Positions 35,150-46,970 of a stretch of DNA of 64,000 nt are shown here, piece by piece. Under the pieces are notes generated by a model. The model did not search any database and had not been told where the DNA came from. It saw nothing but the letters and a program-made list of their open reading frames with translations. Within the stretch, counting starts at the first letter, position 1, and every line of letters starts with the position of its first letter. Both the position numbers and the translations under genes were made by a program. The stretch is taken from NCBI GenBank assembly GCA_029891385.1, contig CM057230.1, positions 54,353,414 through 54,417,413 of the forward strand, read 5' to 3'. Source of the stretch: Erythroxylum novogranatense. Its lineage: Eukaryota > Streptophyta > Magnoliopsida > Malpighiales > Erythroxylaceae.

Positions 35150-38100
35150 AGAGCAACAAATACCTATTAATTCTGTATAAGATGGAGAACATTATGTTAT
35201 GTTAGTAAGCGAAGGATGGGGACGGGTTTACTACGTACCTAAATGAACATTATGTTCAAGACGGAAAACTAATTTTTTCCATTTAAGCGCCTTAACATAA
35301 TAGTTCCCATCATGTAAAGGAGAACATATCGTGTGCTTGTAATGGGGTACAACTAACACATATACCAGCTATATGGTGCTCTGAAAAGCTCATTGACATC
35401 TATGACAGCAAGAAGGTGCTATTTGACAACGATTCTCACCGACGACAAGCAGCAGTAGCTGCTTTTGAGGTTGAGGAGAACCGCATTTGAGTGAAAGAGA
35501 AGCAATTGTGTTGTGAACGTTAAGTGCAATCTAATATTCCTACTCATTCTTTACATTATATTGATTCTTATTCTACTATTCCATTACAAGTTGATCTTAC
35601 TCCTCATACTTATTCTAACTCGTACGTACCAATCTGAAAATTAGTTTATAATTGTATCATCTATACAATTATAATTCAATTAAAACTTATATTCATCATT
35701 TTAACTATTTTCTTATCTCTCCTTAGTCATATTAATTAGCAATTAACTAATCAAATTAACCCTAATTACTTGAGCACTAAAGGTTTTATATATGTTGACT
35801 TTTAAAAATGAGAAAGATCATTGAAACTAACTAACGTAATCACATGAGCTTATATTCGATTTAGTCCATTGTCCTTCCTAGGATCTAAGAATTTTAATGC
35901 AATAATTCATTAAACCTTAGTCACTTCACATATTAAAGTGTTCAAGCAATTATGTATTAGTATCTAATCAAGCAACATATTGTGACAAATAAAAAACTAG
36001 AAGGCGTTTTCATAATTTAGTGAAACAATCATGAAAAAGAAACACATAAGAATATTCAATACTTAAACATGTACTCCAATATTTAACAAATACCTGGTGA
36101 GTTTATTGAAGACAATGAGAAGATTGTATGCTCTGGCTGAAGTTTTCCGAACCACTTCAAGCTGTAAATCAAAAACAGAAGTGGAAAAAAATCCAGAATT
36201 AGCTCTGCAGTGTTTTAAGTGTAATAAAAGCAATAACATAGACTCAAATTATGTTGAAGAAAGCCCATGTGCTTAGATTCAAATTGTGGCTCTACATTCA
36301 TAGAGTTCCACTTGAGTACTATGCTACCTTTGGACTTAGTCACATTTCAAGCTTCATTAGAAAGCCCATGTGCTTAAAACAATAAAAAAAGATGCATGTC
36401 ACTAAGATATTTAATATGATTATGTGCATATCAGATAAATGGAATAGATTAAATACAAAATATGGCATGAAAAGTTAACTAAAAGCAATTGCTTTAAATG
36501 AAAATTATGAGATTAGCATCGCCAAATAAGAAAATTGATAAGTGAACGACAATATTATGATAATAACAAACTTTTTGTACTCATCCTTATCTGATTGGTG
36601 AGTATCTAAAATCAAAGCTCTTAGATAGAGAACTAAGAAGATCATCAAAAGGAACTCATATCTCACTCACTTAAAATGTTAAAGCCCGCACAAATTGAAA
36701 AGTCTGAGGTAAAGGAACTAAAAGAAAGAATGGATCAGCTTACTAGAAAGCTCATATTAGAAAAAACATAAGCTTCAATTAAGGAAGAGAGTTAGTCGAA
36801 TACTCTTAGAGCATAAACATAAGCTTATGTTTGCCACACCATTTGCAATATGTTATTACAGCGTAGTAGTGAATTTACTTGGACATTACCAAATGAGTAT
36901 TACAGCGTGATTCAAATGGACAGAAAGTTCCGTAAAATATAAACTGAAGTTTAAACAGTGCAAGTAGTTGTTCATTTTTCACATTTTTATCCAGTTCCTC
37001 CCAACCATGCCAGGATAACGGAACCAGTACTTGTTTTGTCACCATATACATAGAAACGGCATGGTTTTCTTTTGAAATAACGGTCATCATTTTTTCACCA
37101 CCGTTAACCTCGCAGGAGTTATCACAAAGGTAGAAATTACTGTCAAATGAGGCGCATTATATTGAACGAGTAATGACCATGTCAAATAAGTTCGCCAAGA
37201 TTTGATCTTGCTAAAGATGAGTTCTTCACTATATAGCTTGGAAAAGTGTTAAAGCGATGTTTTAGGCCACACCTACATGTCCAATTTTCTTGAACTAAAC
37301 CTCTGAAATTGAAATGCAAAGATCATTATATTGAACTTAATGGGGCAATGAAATGTTACACACCACACCGATGAAGATATTAGGTATTACCTTTAACATC
37401 TTCAAGTTTAAAATGAAAGAACAATAGCATTACGTAATGAAAACAAAGATGTGCTCTATACCAACCTTATAGTTCATAAGCTTTGTTTGCAAATATGCAT
37501 CTATGAAGATACTATCCTTCATATACATGTTATGAAATTTAATTTATAACTAGCCTTAACTCATCGCAAATTTATGATGATTCATGCAAGAAGCGTAATA
37601 AAACATAGATGTACTACTATTTTAGAAAAATCATAAATATGAATGCAAATAGAAGACATAATTGGAGAGAAGCACAAATCCAATACTATTGATTAAAGAC
37701 AAGGCACAACTACTCACCTTGTCGAGGACCAGTTTGACTATTGTTTCTCTTAGCAGATGCTCTGCTGTCCAAAGTAAGTCTTGTAAAACTACAAACAGCA
37801 GAGCCACAAAAGCATGAAATTAGATAGACATTTTCAAGAATATGACTGCAAAATAATAGTATGCCAAAGCATATAGATAGCTACTAATAAGAAAGCTAAT
37901 TAAGGTGGAAATATATGCCAAAGCATATAGATATATAGATTGCCATTTTCAAATGTCAAAAGTTAGTAATTTATCTGCTACTCAGGATGTGTTCCTCAAG
38001 AGTTCAAGAATATGCGGGAGAATTTGTAAAGGAAAATCAAGTCAAAACTTTTACTGAGTAATTGCAAGAACAAAAAAAATGTTGGTTATAAGTTTCTCAA

Positions 38101-38205
38101 ACCCAGAACACGAATAATAAGAGGAAAATGCCAAGATAATTTGGGTATTCGTTCAAACAAAGAGGGCTTTCTAAACTCAATTAAACCCAGTTACATAAAT
38201 CGACT
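35150..38205. other. CACTA-2 5' interior, no recognised gene
   Basis: About 3 kb upstream of the transposase. Open frames are short (the longest, 71 codons at 36,875-37,090 minus, has no recognised domain). Untranslated leader or 5' exons of the transposase could lie here but cannot be shown. Confidence 0.45.
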
Positions 38206-38460
38206 TCAATGACTTACCTCAACCAAGGCGCACACGCACTCCATTGTAGATGATAGGCGGCCGTCGACTAGTGAAGCAATCTCCACAATGATGATGGATG
38301 GAAGCGTGTAAGCGTGGGCGACAACTGCTCGAGGAGGAGGAATGAATCGAGGGGAGAGTGATAAATCTGGTTCGAGGAGGAGAATCAATCTGGGGCGGTT
38401 CGAGGAGGAGGGATTGAATCTAGGGGGAGAGTGAAAAATCAGGGGGGAGAGTGAAAAATC
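38206..38460. other. GGAGGA-rich block near the CACTA-2 5' end
   Basis: Gaggaggag and gggggagag phrases repeat, including a near-exact tandem of ggggagagtgaaaaatc (about 38,419 and 38,441). The position matches the purine-rich block of CACTA-1 (6,378-6,593), and it may be promoter or leader sequence of the transposase transcript. Confidence 0.45.
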
Positions 38461-38479
38461 TGGGACGGAAGGAAATTAA

Positions 38480-38730
38480 ACGTGGGCGGGTAACTAATTT
38501 CGTGGACAACGCCTTCTCCGACGTTTACTTCTCAAGGACGTCGTTTCTTGTTTTTTTCTACGTCTTTCTACTGAAACGACGTCAAACACTTCAACTTTCT
38601 TTGACATCTAAATACGACGTCTCAGAATATTGGATCTTTTAATGACGTGTTTGAAGACGTCGTGAAAAGCATAGCTCATTCTCGACGTCTACTTCTCAAA
38701 CGACGTTAAAACTATAGTTTTGTTGTAGTG
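38480..38730. repeat. CACTA-2 right subterminal repeats and terminal inverted repeat
   Basis: Many gacgtc / cgacgt copies in both orientations lead to the terminus ending in ttgttgtagtg. This is the partner of 12,169-12,600. Confidence 0.88.
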
Positions 38731-41010
38731 AGACCTGTATTTTGCTTCTATAGAGGACTGGGCCACTGTTTTTTGTTTCTTTGAACTCCATGAGATGAGA
38801 TTGTTGCCAAGATAAGCTGCATAGCTACTGGTGGAACGTCTGTCACGTTGATCCCCAACCCAATCAGCATAAATGAAGACCTGGAAACTTGTAGTGGAAT
38901 TAGGAACAAGCAAGAGTTCTTGGTTAATTGTCTCTTTTACATACTTGAGGAGCCTTTTGCAAGCTTGCTAATGCATATCTGGAGGACTAGACATATATTA
39001 ACTAAGCTTGTTATCAGCATAGGCCAAATCAGGCCGCGTCAGACAAGCATATTGTAAAGCCCAATCACATCGCCTATAAATATAAGGATTAGGCAGGGGC
39101 TCTCCTTCAGAAAGATCAAGCTGATGTGTAACGAACATGGACTGCCTTGGCCCCATCCATGTGAGAAGCTTTCAAGAGATCATTAAGATACTTAGCTTGA
39201 CTGAGCAGTAAACCATCTCCTCTGGCTTGAACTTCATCACCCAAAAAATATGTAAGATTACCCAAGTTGCAAAGCTCAAATTCTGTAGATAAGCACATGA
39301 CAATATTATACCACTGCTCCTAGTCAAAACAATGTCATATACGTAGAGTAACAAATAAAGAACATGAGAATCCTACTTTAAGATAAAGAAAAAAGCATCT
39401 ATATTGGAGGATTGAAATCCAACACGCAATAGAAAAGAATTGAGTTGATTGTAATAGGCCTTTGGTGCTTGTTTAAGACCATAAAGTGATCTCTATAACT
39501 GACACACATAATCAAGACACATAGGATCAACAAAGCCTTATGGTTGTGCCAATAAAATGCTTCGTCTAAATGCTTATTGAGGAAGGCATTAGAAATATCC
39601 AACTGTCAAAGATGCCAGTGGTTTGAGACGGCCAAAGACAGAAGTGGTCTAATTCTGGTGGATCTGATAACTGGTGAGAACGTGGCTGAGTAATCAACTC
39701 CTTCTGGTTACGTGTAGCCTTTGGCTACCAATCTGGCCTTCAATCGTTCAAGACTCCCATCTGCTTTTTGTTTAACCTTATAGACATATTTATTGCCCAC
39801 TACATTAGCATTAGCTGGTTTTGGTACAAGGCTCCACGTTCCATGCTTGAGTAGTGTGGTGATCTCACTACCCGTCGCCTCTCTCCACTCTTTATATTTA
39901 GATGCTCGAGTTATGACGTGGGTTCCAAGATGTTGGAATCGCTGGAAGTTGAAGAAACTCCTGTTGCATTAAGAATCTTCTTCTTAGGATTGGGTCAAAG
40001 AGTCATTGGATGGTTATGTTGTCTAGTGGGTGCCTTAATGGGTGATTGATGCTCACTGTTTGAGGATAACTGAGCTAATGCTAATGGATCAGAATCACTA
40101 AGAATTGATGGAGATATTGGTGTGTTAGATGAATCGTATATTAATGCTAGAGTAAAAGGAGGAGATTTGAGTTCTGTGAGTCTGCATTGAGGAGCAGAAG
40201 AGATAAAGGGAACATCTTTTTCTCTCTATAATCCTATTTTGTTCATGCGTGTGGGCACAAACAACTCGATGAATTATTCCTGAGTTCTTCATAGATGTAT
40301 TTATATTGAGAAATTCACCTCCCCAGTTGGACTGAAAAGTCTTAACGTGCGTATTAAACTGTCTATCAATCATTGCCACAAACTGACAAATTATATTATA
40401 CACATCACTCTTTAATTTAATTAGGTAAAGTCAAGTGAAGGGACAAAAATTATTAACCAAAACCAAAAAATACTTTTCACTAACAATAGAAGTCATTGGA
40501 TCAGGGGGCCCATACATCTCCATGAATAAATCAAATTTATTTCGAGTAACAGTTCCAGTTGATGGCAAGTGCGATCTACTCAATTTTTCAAGACAGTAGG
40601 ATTCACAAGTTTATACTAGAATGGTTTTAATTGAACAAGTTAAATTAAAATCACGAACAATTTTTGAAACCGTCCCATACTAAGCATGTCCAAGTCGAGC
40701 ATGCCAATCCTTCAAAGTAATTCTTGGCCATAAAAGCTTGAGGTCCCTTCTGTAAATTTTGTAATTGTGTGCCTGAGAACTTTTACACACCATCCTCAAC
40801 AGGCCCCTTTAGCAAGATGTTCTTTGTGATCTGATCTTTCATAACAAAATGTGAGTCATAAAATTTAAAAGCACACTTATTGTCTTTGGCAATTTTATGG
40901 AGAGACATCAATTTCTTTTGAATTGTAAGCACGTGAAGAATGTTATTCATAAATAATGTCTTATGTTTGGTTAAGAGAGCAGACTGTTGTCTGGTATGCT
41001 TATTTCACGT
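38731..41010 (-). pseudogene. Copia pol remnant: GAG-pre-integrase, integrase, reverse transcriptase, RNase H start
   Basis: On the minus strand: protease-to-GAG-pre-integrase sequence with the landmark ITLKDWHARLGHA (about 40,730-40,690); an integrase core, where FVDD has become LVNN and the second acidic residue in SD.GGEF reads SNWGGEF, then HTHEQNRIIERK (40,403-40,125); reverse transcriptase pieces MDISNAFLN (39,602) and LLYVYDIVL (39,354) in place of YVDD, then LGNLTYFLGDEVQ (39,260); and RNase H with IYADWVGDQRDRRSTSSYA ending EAKYRS (38,880-38,731). Frames change repeatedly and several stops occur. Two integrase catalytic aspartates are lost, so it is inactive. The domain order is that of copia. 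Its RNase H continues at 12,168. Confidence 0.85.
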
Positions 41011-41040
41011 GAGATTCTAATGCAAAGCTCATGAAAACTA

Positions 41041-43337
41041 GTGTCAGTGGTTGCCAATATGGCTCGACATGAATCAAATCAAAACCAAAACAACAACAGC
41101 AACTATAACAAAAATAATACCTACAAGAACAATAAGAACAACAAGGGAAATTACAATAACAAATCTGGAAAGAAATGGTTTGTTAATCCTTGTCAGATCG
41201 ACAATATGAATAATCACCAAGCCAATACTTACAGAAAGAGGTTTGACAGAAATTATGAGACACCGACAACTAATGTTGCAGTCTTTAGTCTGCAGTTCAT
41301 CAGCCAAAAATAGTGACTAGTACCCTTATTTGATAGCCAGTCATCATATGACACCAGACCTGGCAAGCTTGGGTATTTCAAAAGAATACAACACACAGAT
41401 AATGTAATTATTAGAAATGGATCAGGTATATCTATTAAACACATTAGTCTAGTAAACGATTTAAAGTTTACAATAAAAGAACTAAGAAGATAGAAGAATC
41501 GATACATGTAGTATATAATGAAGCACTACCCTCAACAATAGCAATCGACTCAGATGATGAACAACATCCTTTTTAATTCCTAAAAATACATCGAAGAATC
41601 AAACTACACCTATAATATATTCAAAATCACAAAATCAAGAAGGCCCTCTGAAGCTAGAACAGAGCAGGCTCCTTTATCTCGGCAGGAGCCAATGCAACAA
41701 AAAACATTGAAAGAATGGAGAGGTCTTGATACACATCAACATATTTTGGGAGATCCCTTTGAAAGTCTAAGAACAAGATCATCATTCAAGAATAACTTTG
41801 TTGCTCTCATCTCATAAATAAAACTGAAGGCTGTTGAAGAAGCTCTTATCAATGAGAATTGGATCTCAGTTATAAAAGCCAAGCTAAATTAGTTTAACAA
41901 GAACAAAATATATAATCTGGTTCCTTGTCTAAAAAACAAGTCAATTATTGAAATTTGATGAGTTTTTCGAAACAAACTTGACGAAAATGGTAAGATGGTA
42001 AGAAACAAAGTTATACTTGTCGCTCAAGGTTACAATCAACAAGAAGGTATTGATTTTAATGAAACTTATGCACCTATTGCTAGATTGGATTCAACTAGAA
42101 TTTTGCTTCAAGTTATAGAAACTTCAAGTTGTTCCAAATGGATGTTAAAAGTGCATTCTTACACAGTTACAATAATGAAGAAGTATTTGTTAAACAAACT
42201 CCCCAATTTTGAAGATCAAAACCATTTGGATTATGTGATGAAGTTATCCAAAGCTCTGTATGGTTTAAAGTAGGTTTCTCGAGTATGGTATAAGAGGTTA
42301 AGTAACTTTCTACTCGAGAATAACTTTGAAAGAGGAAAGATCGATAAAACCTTATTTATTAAGAGAAATGAGAATAATTTGCTCATAGTGCAAATATATG
42401 TTGATGACATAATATGTGGTTCTACTAATCCATCCTTCTGTGAAGAATGCTTAGCATTAATGCAGAGGAGTTTGAAATAAGCATAATGGGAGAATTATCA
42501 TTTTGTCTTAGATTATAAATCAGACAAACAGAAAAAAGAATCTTCATTAGCTAAAACAAATACATAAAGGAACTCATCAAGAAATATCATTTTGAGAATA
42601 CTAAACTGATGAGTACTCCTATGTACACCGAAACTAAACTTGATAAAGACGAAGAAGGCAAAGCTATGGATGAGACAAAGTATAGAAGAATGATTGGATC
42701 ACTCAAGATTAGACATTATGCCTATTGTGTTTCTTTGCGCACGCTTTCAATCAATTCTAAAAGAAAGCCATCTTCAAGCACTTAAAAGAATCTTTCAAAA
42801 TCTCCATGGAACTATAGATTTTGGACTATGTATCCAAAAATTGATTCATTTGATGTAGTGGGCTATTGTGATGTAGATTATACAGGTGATAAAGTCGATC
42901 AAAAAAGCACATTTGGTCACTGCTAATTTTTTGGAGGATGTCTAGTATCTTGGTCCTACAAGAAGTAAAATTGCACATTTCTTTCGACGATTGAAGTGAA
43001 ATACAGAGCAGTTGTCAGTTGTTGTGCTCAAATCTTATAGATGAAGAATCAACTATAATATTTTTCTCTAAACTTTTCTCATACTCCTATATTGAGTGAT
43101 AATATGAGTGCTATAAATCTTTCCAAAAATCTTGTGCATCATTCTAGGACTAAGCACATAGATAGCAAACATCATTTTCTTAGGGTTCATGTTTTAGAAG
43201 GAACAAATGATCTTTTTCATGTTAATACTGAGAATCAAATAGCTAACATTTTCACCAAGCCACTCTCTAAAGATAGATTTTGCATGTTAATAAAAGAGCT
43301 TGGTATGTGCAAACTCTCTAATATTATTTCTGCATAA
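41041..43337 (+). pseudogene. SIRE-like copia remnant: protease, reverse transcriptase and RNase H, integrase missing
   Basis: An asparagine-rich stretch (41,075-41,190) is followed by a protease-like piece (ASHHMTPDLASLG, about 41,335-41,375). Next come TRSSFKNNFVAL and EALINENWISV (41,770-41,865), the usual lead into reverse transcriptase, then VRNKVILVAQGYNQQEGIDF (41,998), ALYGLK (42,255), QIYVDDIICGSTN (42,390-42,430) with the YVDD active site kept, and RNase H pieces ending NLVHHSRTKHIDSKHHFL and NQIANIFTKPLS (43,130-43,270). Wording fits the SIRE/Maximus copia lineage. The integrase core expected between protease and reverse transcriptase is absent, and stops and frame changes are frequent. 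Confidence 0.82.
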
Positions 43338-44170
43338 ATATTCTCTATTACTTGTCTTTGCATTTCATTTTGCAGGCCCTTTTATCTTGTTTCCTCACAA
43401 ACTCTTTCTTAGTTTGGTAGGCCCTTTAGAGTTTAGACGACTACTCTTCTTTTTAAGGCTTCTCTCAGGTTAACATTCTACGTGAAACGTAAATAAAGAG
43501 TCATTAATGGCGTCATTTCAACCTTTTTAGAAACACATAAGTAATATGACAACTCTACGTATGTATTTTTTAGAAGATACACAACCGATTACACTTCCTC
43601 TTTTAATCTATACATCTACTCATCCTCTCATGAGATCAATGCTCAAGAATCACTTAGTATACCCTAATCAAACTTCTCTCATCTTCCCTGTTACTCTCTC
43701 TACACCCTAACTCTCTACATTGCCTCCTATTTTTCCCTCTCAAAGTTCACCAAGTTTTCCTAAAATGACAAGAACAAAGTCAAAAGGGTAGAAAAATTTT
43801 TTGACCTCAACTTCTAGCCATAACAAAACACCTCGTTATGAACAAACCTTTACTTCTCATTTCTCGTCTTTATCTCCTATTATAGATTCTTTGGACACTG
43901 CTACCAAACTTGTTTCTGTCTCCTCAAACATCAAAACTTCATAAATATACAATCAGGAGACCCAAAAGATAGGAAAAGGAAGATTGTCCAGACACTATGT
44001 ATGGTCCTCCCGCAAGCACATTGGTATGATCTTCACATTGTCAAATTGGAAAATGATCCACCCTTGATCATGTGGTAATATTTTACACTTAACATACCAT
44101 TTAGTTATCAACCCGTTTATCACTTTCAACCTAAAAAATCTACTAGTAAAGTAACCTATAAGACAAAATC
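43338..44170. other. Region downstream of the SIRE-like pol, no recognised gene
   Basis: Pyrimidine-rich phrases and many short frames with stops. SIRE-lineage elements often have a long region between pol and the 3' LTR, which would explain it, but no envelope-like domain or LTR was recognised. Confidence 0.4.
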
Positions 44171-45597
44171 TGTTAGTAGTGTGCCCTAGGCCAATGGATA
44201 TTTGTGATTCATGTATTAACATTATGACTTGTTAATAATATATTATGAGGTATTCCTTTATATATGCATGTATTTCGTTTATGTAATATGATTTACATTC
44301 CATGAATGGTATTAGACTTATGTCATTAAGTATGTGACTTGATAGTAAAACCATAAGCGTTATAATACTATTCTAGACTGTCCCTGGTCGATCATTATTG
44401 GTGGAACAATAATGAATTAAGACTAGTATGTGTTCAGATTGATGATCACGTTTTACTAATCATGGATATGATATATCAAATCAGAAACATAGATCTATGT
44501 TAGAGAACATATATTGGACCGACCCACATAAAGAATACTACATGGTTTCATGTCATTAGTGATTCTTAATATGGTTTGACTTTAGTCCTTTGACCTGAAG
44601 TCATCATAGTTCCCTACATGAAGAATTCGGTGTTTTGATATTAGACTACGCTATTTTTAACCAAATAACAAGTAGTCTTATGTTGGACATCAAATGAATC
44701 ATGCGAAGGGATGTTAATGATGTAGATGGGATTTTTACCTCTCTTAAGTGAGAGAGATATCATTTGGGCCTCTTGACAAGTGTAACTGAAGAAATACATG
44801 GCCGTGCTCAAATGAATTGATGAAGAGTCATCAATGTCATTTGTTATAATCAGTCAACTTGAGGATCAAGAAACTATGATTAATCAAAGGTTGACATGTA
44901 CCATGCCTTGTGATTAATCTAGATATCGTGTTACAAAAGGATTGATCTTATAACTATAGTTACAGGTTAAATCGGATTATTGATCCTCATTTGATTTGGG
45001 TAGTCATAATGTCTTGCTAGAGGCTGCTTATGACTTATGGGCCTTGAAGTGTGATCAAGCCCATTGCCAACATCAAATGAGCCTACATGGTCGCACACAA
45101 AGAGTGATGTGATATGGGCTTATTCTCTTGGGCCTAATTTATTAGGTATTGAATAAATATATTTAGATATATTTATTGGGCTAGATTGAATTAAGTTGTC
45201 GGGCTTTTAGTATATAAGATATAATGGGCCGAAACTTATTGGGGCCTCAATGGGATTAGGGTTTCTCTATAAATAGAGAAGCTTAAGTCTCATTAAGGTA
45301 GATGACACTATTGTCAAGAAACCCTAGCCGCCATCCGAGAGGAAAATTGTGCGGCATTCATGAAGAGTTTCAGGATGTGCTAGCACACCACAGCCGCAGC
45401 CCGGATCGTGCATACTCGTCTGGATACCGGTAGAGGGCATTCGCATTTGCAGTGTCTTGAAATCCGAAAAAGAAGCAACCAATTCACGGAAAAAAGGTAT
45501 TTTCGCACATCCTTGGTGTTTTCGATTATACTTCATGTTGTTGTATGGTCTTTTTCCGCAGTGTATTGTGAATACTCGGACCGTACGTGATCCAACA
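44171..45597 (+). repeat. 5' LTR of the plus-strand copia element (1,427 bp)
   Basis: It starts TGTTAGTAGTG and ends GATCCAACA, the inverted TGTT...AACA ends typical of LTRs. It contains a TATA box and is followed directly by a primer binding site. There is no second copy in the window. Confidence 0.8.
45268..45275 (+). promoter_or_regulatory. TATA box in the copia LTR
   Basis: Tataaata, preceded by gggattagggtttctc and followed about 25-30 bp later by the likely transcription start region. It lies 330 bp before the LTR end, a normal position for a copia promoter. Confidence 0.7.
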
Positions 45598-45598
45598 G

Positions 45599-45611
45599 TA
45601 GTATCAAAGCC
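45599..45611 (+). other. Primer binding site of the plus-strand copia element
   Basis: Tagtatcaaagcc, one base after the LTR end, matches the initiator-Met tRNA complement tggtatcagagcc at 11 of 13 positions. Confidence 0.75.
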
Positions 45612-45904
45612 AGGTTCTTCTGTATAATCGTTAATATACGTGTTTTGATTACATGTGTTCACGATTTTGGCTTTTGTATAATCGAAAATATGCATGTTTG
45701 GATTACATGTGCTCACGGTTTTTGGTTGCATGATACGAAAGTGTTTTTTATTTAATGTATGTTGTTTTCGGATCTGTTGATTATCTTGGTACTGATGAGA
45801 ATATATGACAAGCATGAAGGGTTTGAACGAAAGGTGGTGGCTGCTAGGGTTTCCACCATGTAAGACATAGATTTGGAATAGGAAAGCGCAAGTATCAATG
45901 TTGG

Positions 45905-46290
45905 ACAAGGATACTCCAGTCGATTATCATCACTTCCAGTCGACTGGAAGCGTTCCAGTCGACTAATCGGAGAGCGGAGATGAGTGTTTCAGAAAAAACG
46001 TTTGTTCCAGTCAACTGGCGTTGGTTCCAGTCGACTAGCATAAGTCGATCAGTCGACTATCATCTCTTCCAGTCGACTAGCACAAGTTGACCAGTCGACT
46101 AGAAGCGTTCCAGTCGACTGATCGGAGAGCGGAGATGAGTGTTTCAGCAAAAACGTTTGTTCCAGTCGACTGGCATTGGTTCCAGTCGACTAGCACAAGT
46201 CGACCAGTCGACTATCATCTCTTCTAGTCGACTAGCACAAGTCGACCAGTCGACTATCATCTCTTCTAGTCGACTGACAAGCCCAGCAAG
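45905..46290 (+). repeat. Minisatellite of CCAGTCGACT motifs in the copia leader
   Basis: About 13 exact copies of the palindrome agtcgact, usually as (t)ccagtcgact, occur at roughly 18-50 bp spacing. A larger unit of about 155 bp (from gcgttccagtcgact through gagcggagatgagtgtttcag) is present about twice, at 45,950 and 46,105. The tract lies between the primer binding site and gag. A frame through it would read SRLAQVDQST repeats, but it lies in the untranslated leader. Confidence 0.9.
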
Positions 46291-46970
46291 GTCGGCTTCC
46301 CCTACGCTTGTTTGTTCGTTATGTGTTATATATTCTGGGTGATGTTACATGTGTTTATTTATATTTTTTGAATATTTATATTCATGTGTAAGTTACTATT
46401 CTATACTTCTAATATATATATACTCAAGTATGTTGTAGTATAGGATTAGAAATAGCATAGTACAAACACCCTTACTAATAGGATTAGTAGCCTTCATAAT
46501 GTACTAAGAACGACCCTCTTCATAATTTTAAGTTTATATGCCTTCCATAAATCTTTACCAATGTTTATCTCTAGCTTATCCTTATGTAGGTTTTTGCCAA
46601 AGCAAGGCATGTGGGGATCATCTAGGGAAGACATTTGAATAATGGTGCTATTCATAGGTAAAGTATGGTTAAACTTAACTAAGCTATCAAAACGGTTTTG
46701 GGCTTAGGGCATAAGATTGGGTTTTTACATACATGCAGTACATAAGATGTATTTTAACATAAACCCATCAAGAGTTACATGTGATGTAATTGAAAAGAGT
46801 TTTCAACCTAAATAACTAAGTCTTAAGTGTTAAGCCAAAGCTTTCTTAGGACTTAGTGAAATTTGGATCTTGTTTCTCCCATTTTTCAATTAAGGGTTAT
46901 TTATTTGAGTGGGAGCTAATACCTCTTAATAATAAGAATCTTGACCCTTATTGCATAATTTTTGTAGATT

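Larger units (their letters stand above)
12169..38730 (-). mobile_element. CACTA-2: complete 26.6-kb En/Spm element with a nested LTR element
   Basis: The left terminus is CATTACAAGAAAA (12,169; one mismatch to the CACTACAAGAAAA form) and the right terminus ends TTTTGTTGTAGTG (38,718-38,730). Both are flanked by the same trinucleotide AGA (12,166-12,168 and 38,731-38,733), the 3-bp target duplication expected for CACTA. Both ends carry many cgacgtc-type subterminal repeats. Inside, both genes are on the minus strand: a TNP2-type transposase (35,149-31,538) and a Transposase_24 gene (about 14,600-13,013). Subtracting LARD-1 and its duplication leaves about 14.6 kb. Frame breaks in the transposase suggest the copy is inactive, unless they are assembly errors. 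Confidence 0.9.
11800..41010 (-). mobile_element. Degenerate Ty1/copia retrotransposon split by CACTA-2
   Basis: Minus-strand copia coding sequence occurs in two blocks: 41,010-38,731 (GAG-pre-integrase, integrase, reverse transcriptase, first part of RNase H) and 12,168-12,060 (next part of RNase H), followed by a candidate 3' LTR. The blocks are separated exactly by CACTA-2. Removing that element and one copy of the AGA duplication restores one continuous RNase H frame. No 5' LTR was recognised; the element meets an unrelated plus-strand copia remnant near 41,010. Many stops and frame changes show that it is an old copy. Confidence 0.8.

Noticed and set aside
45324..45908. 194-codon minus-strand frame in the copia LTR and leader
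   Set aside because: Antisense, spans the LTR-leader junction and primer site, and has no recognised domain.
45905..46290. CRISPR-like array of short repeats
   Set aside because: Spacing is irregular, the 'spacers' repeat too, and the locus is the leader of a plant copia retrotransposon.
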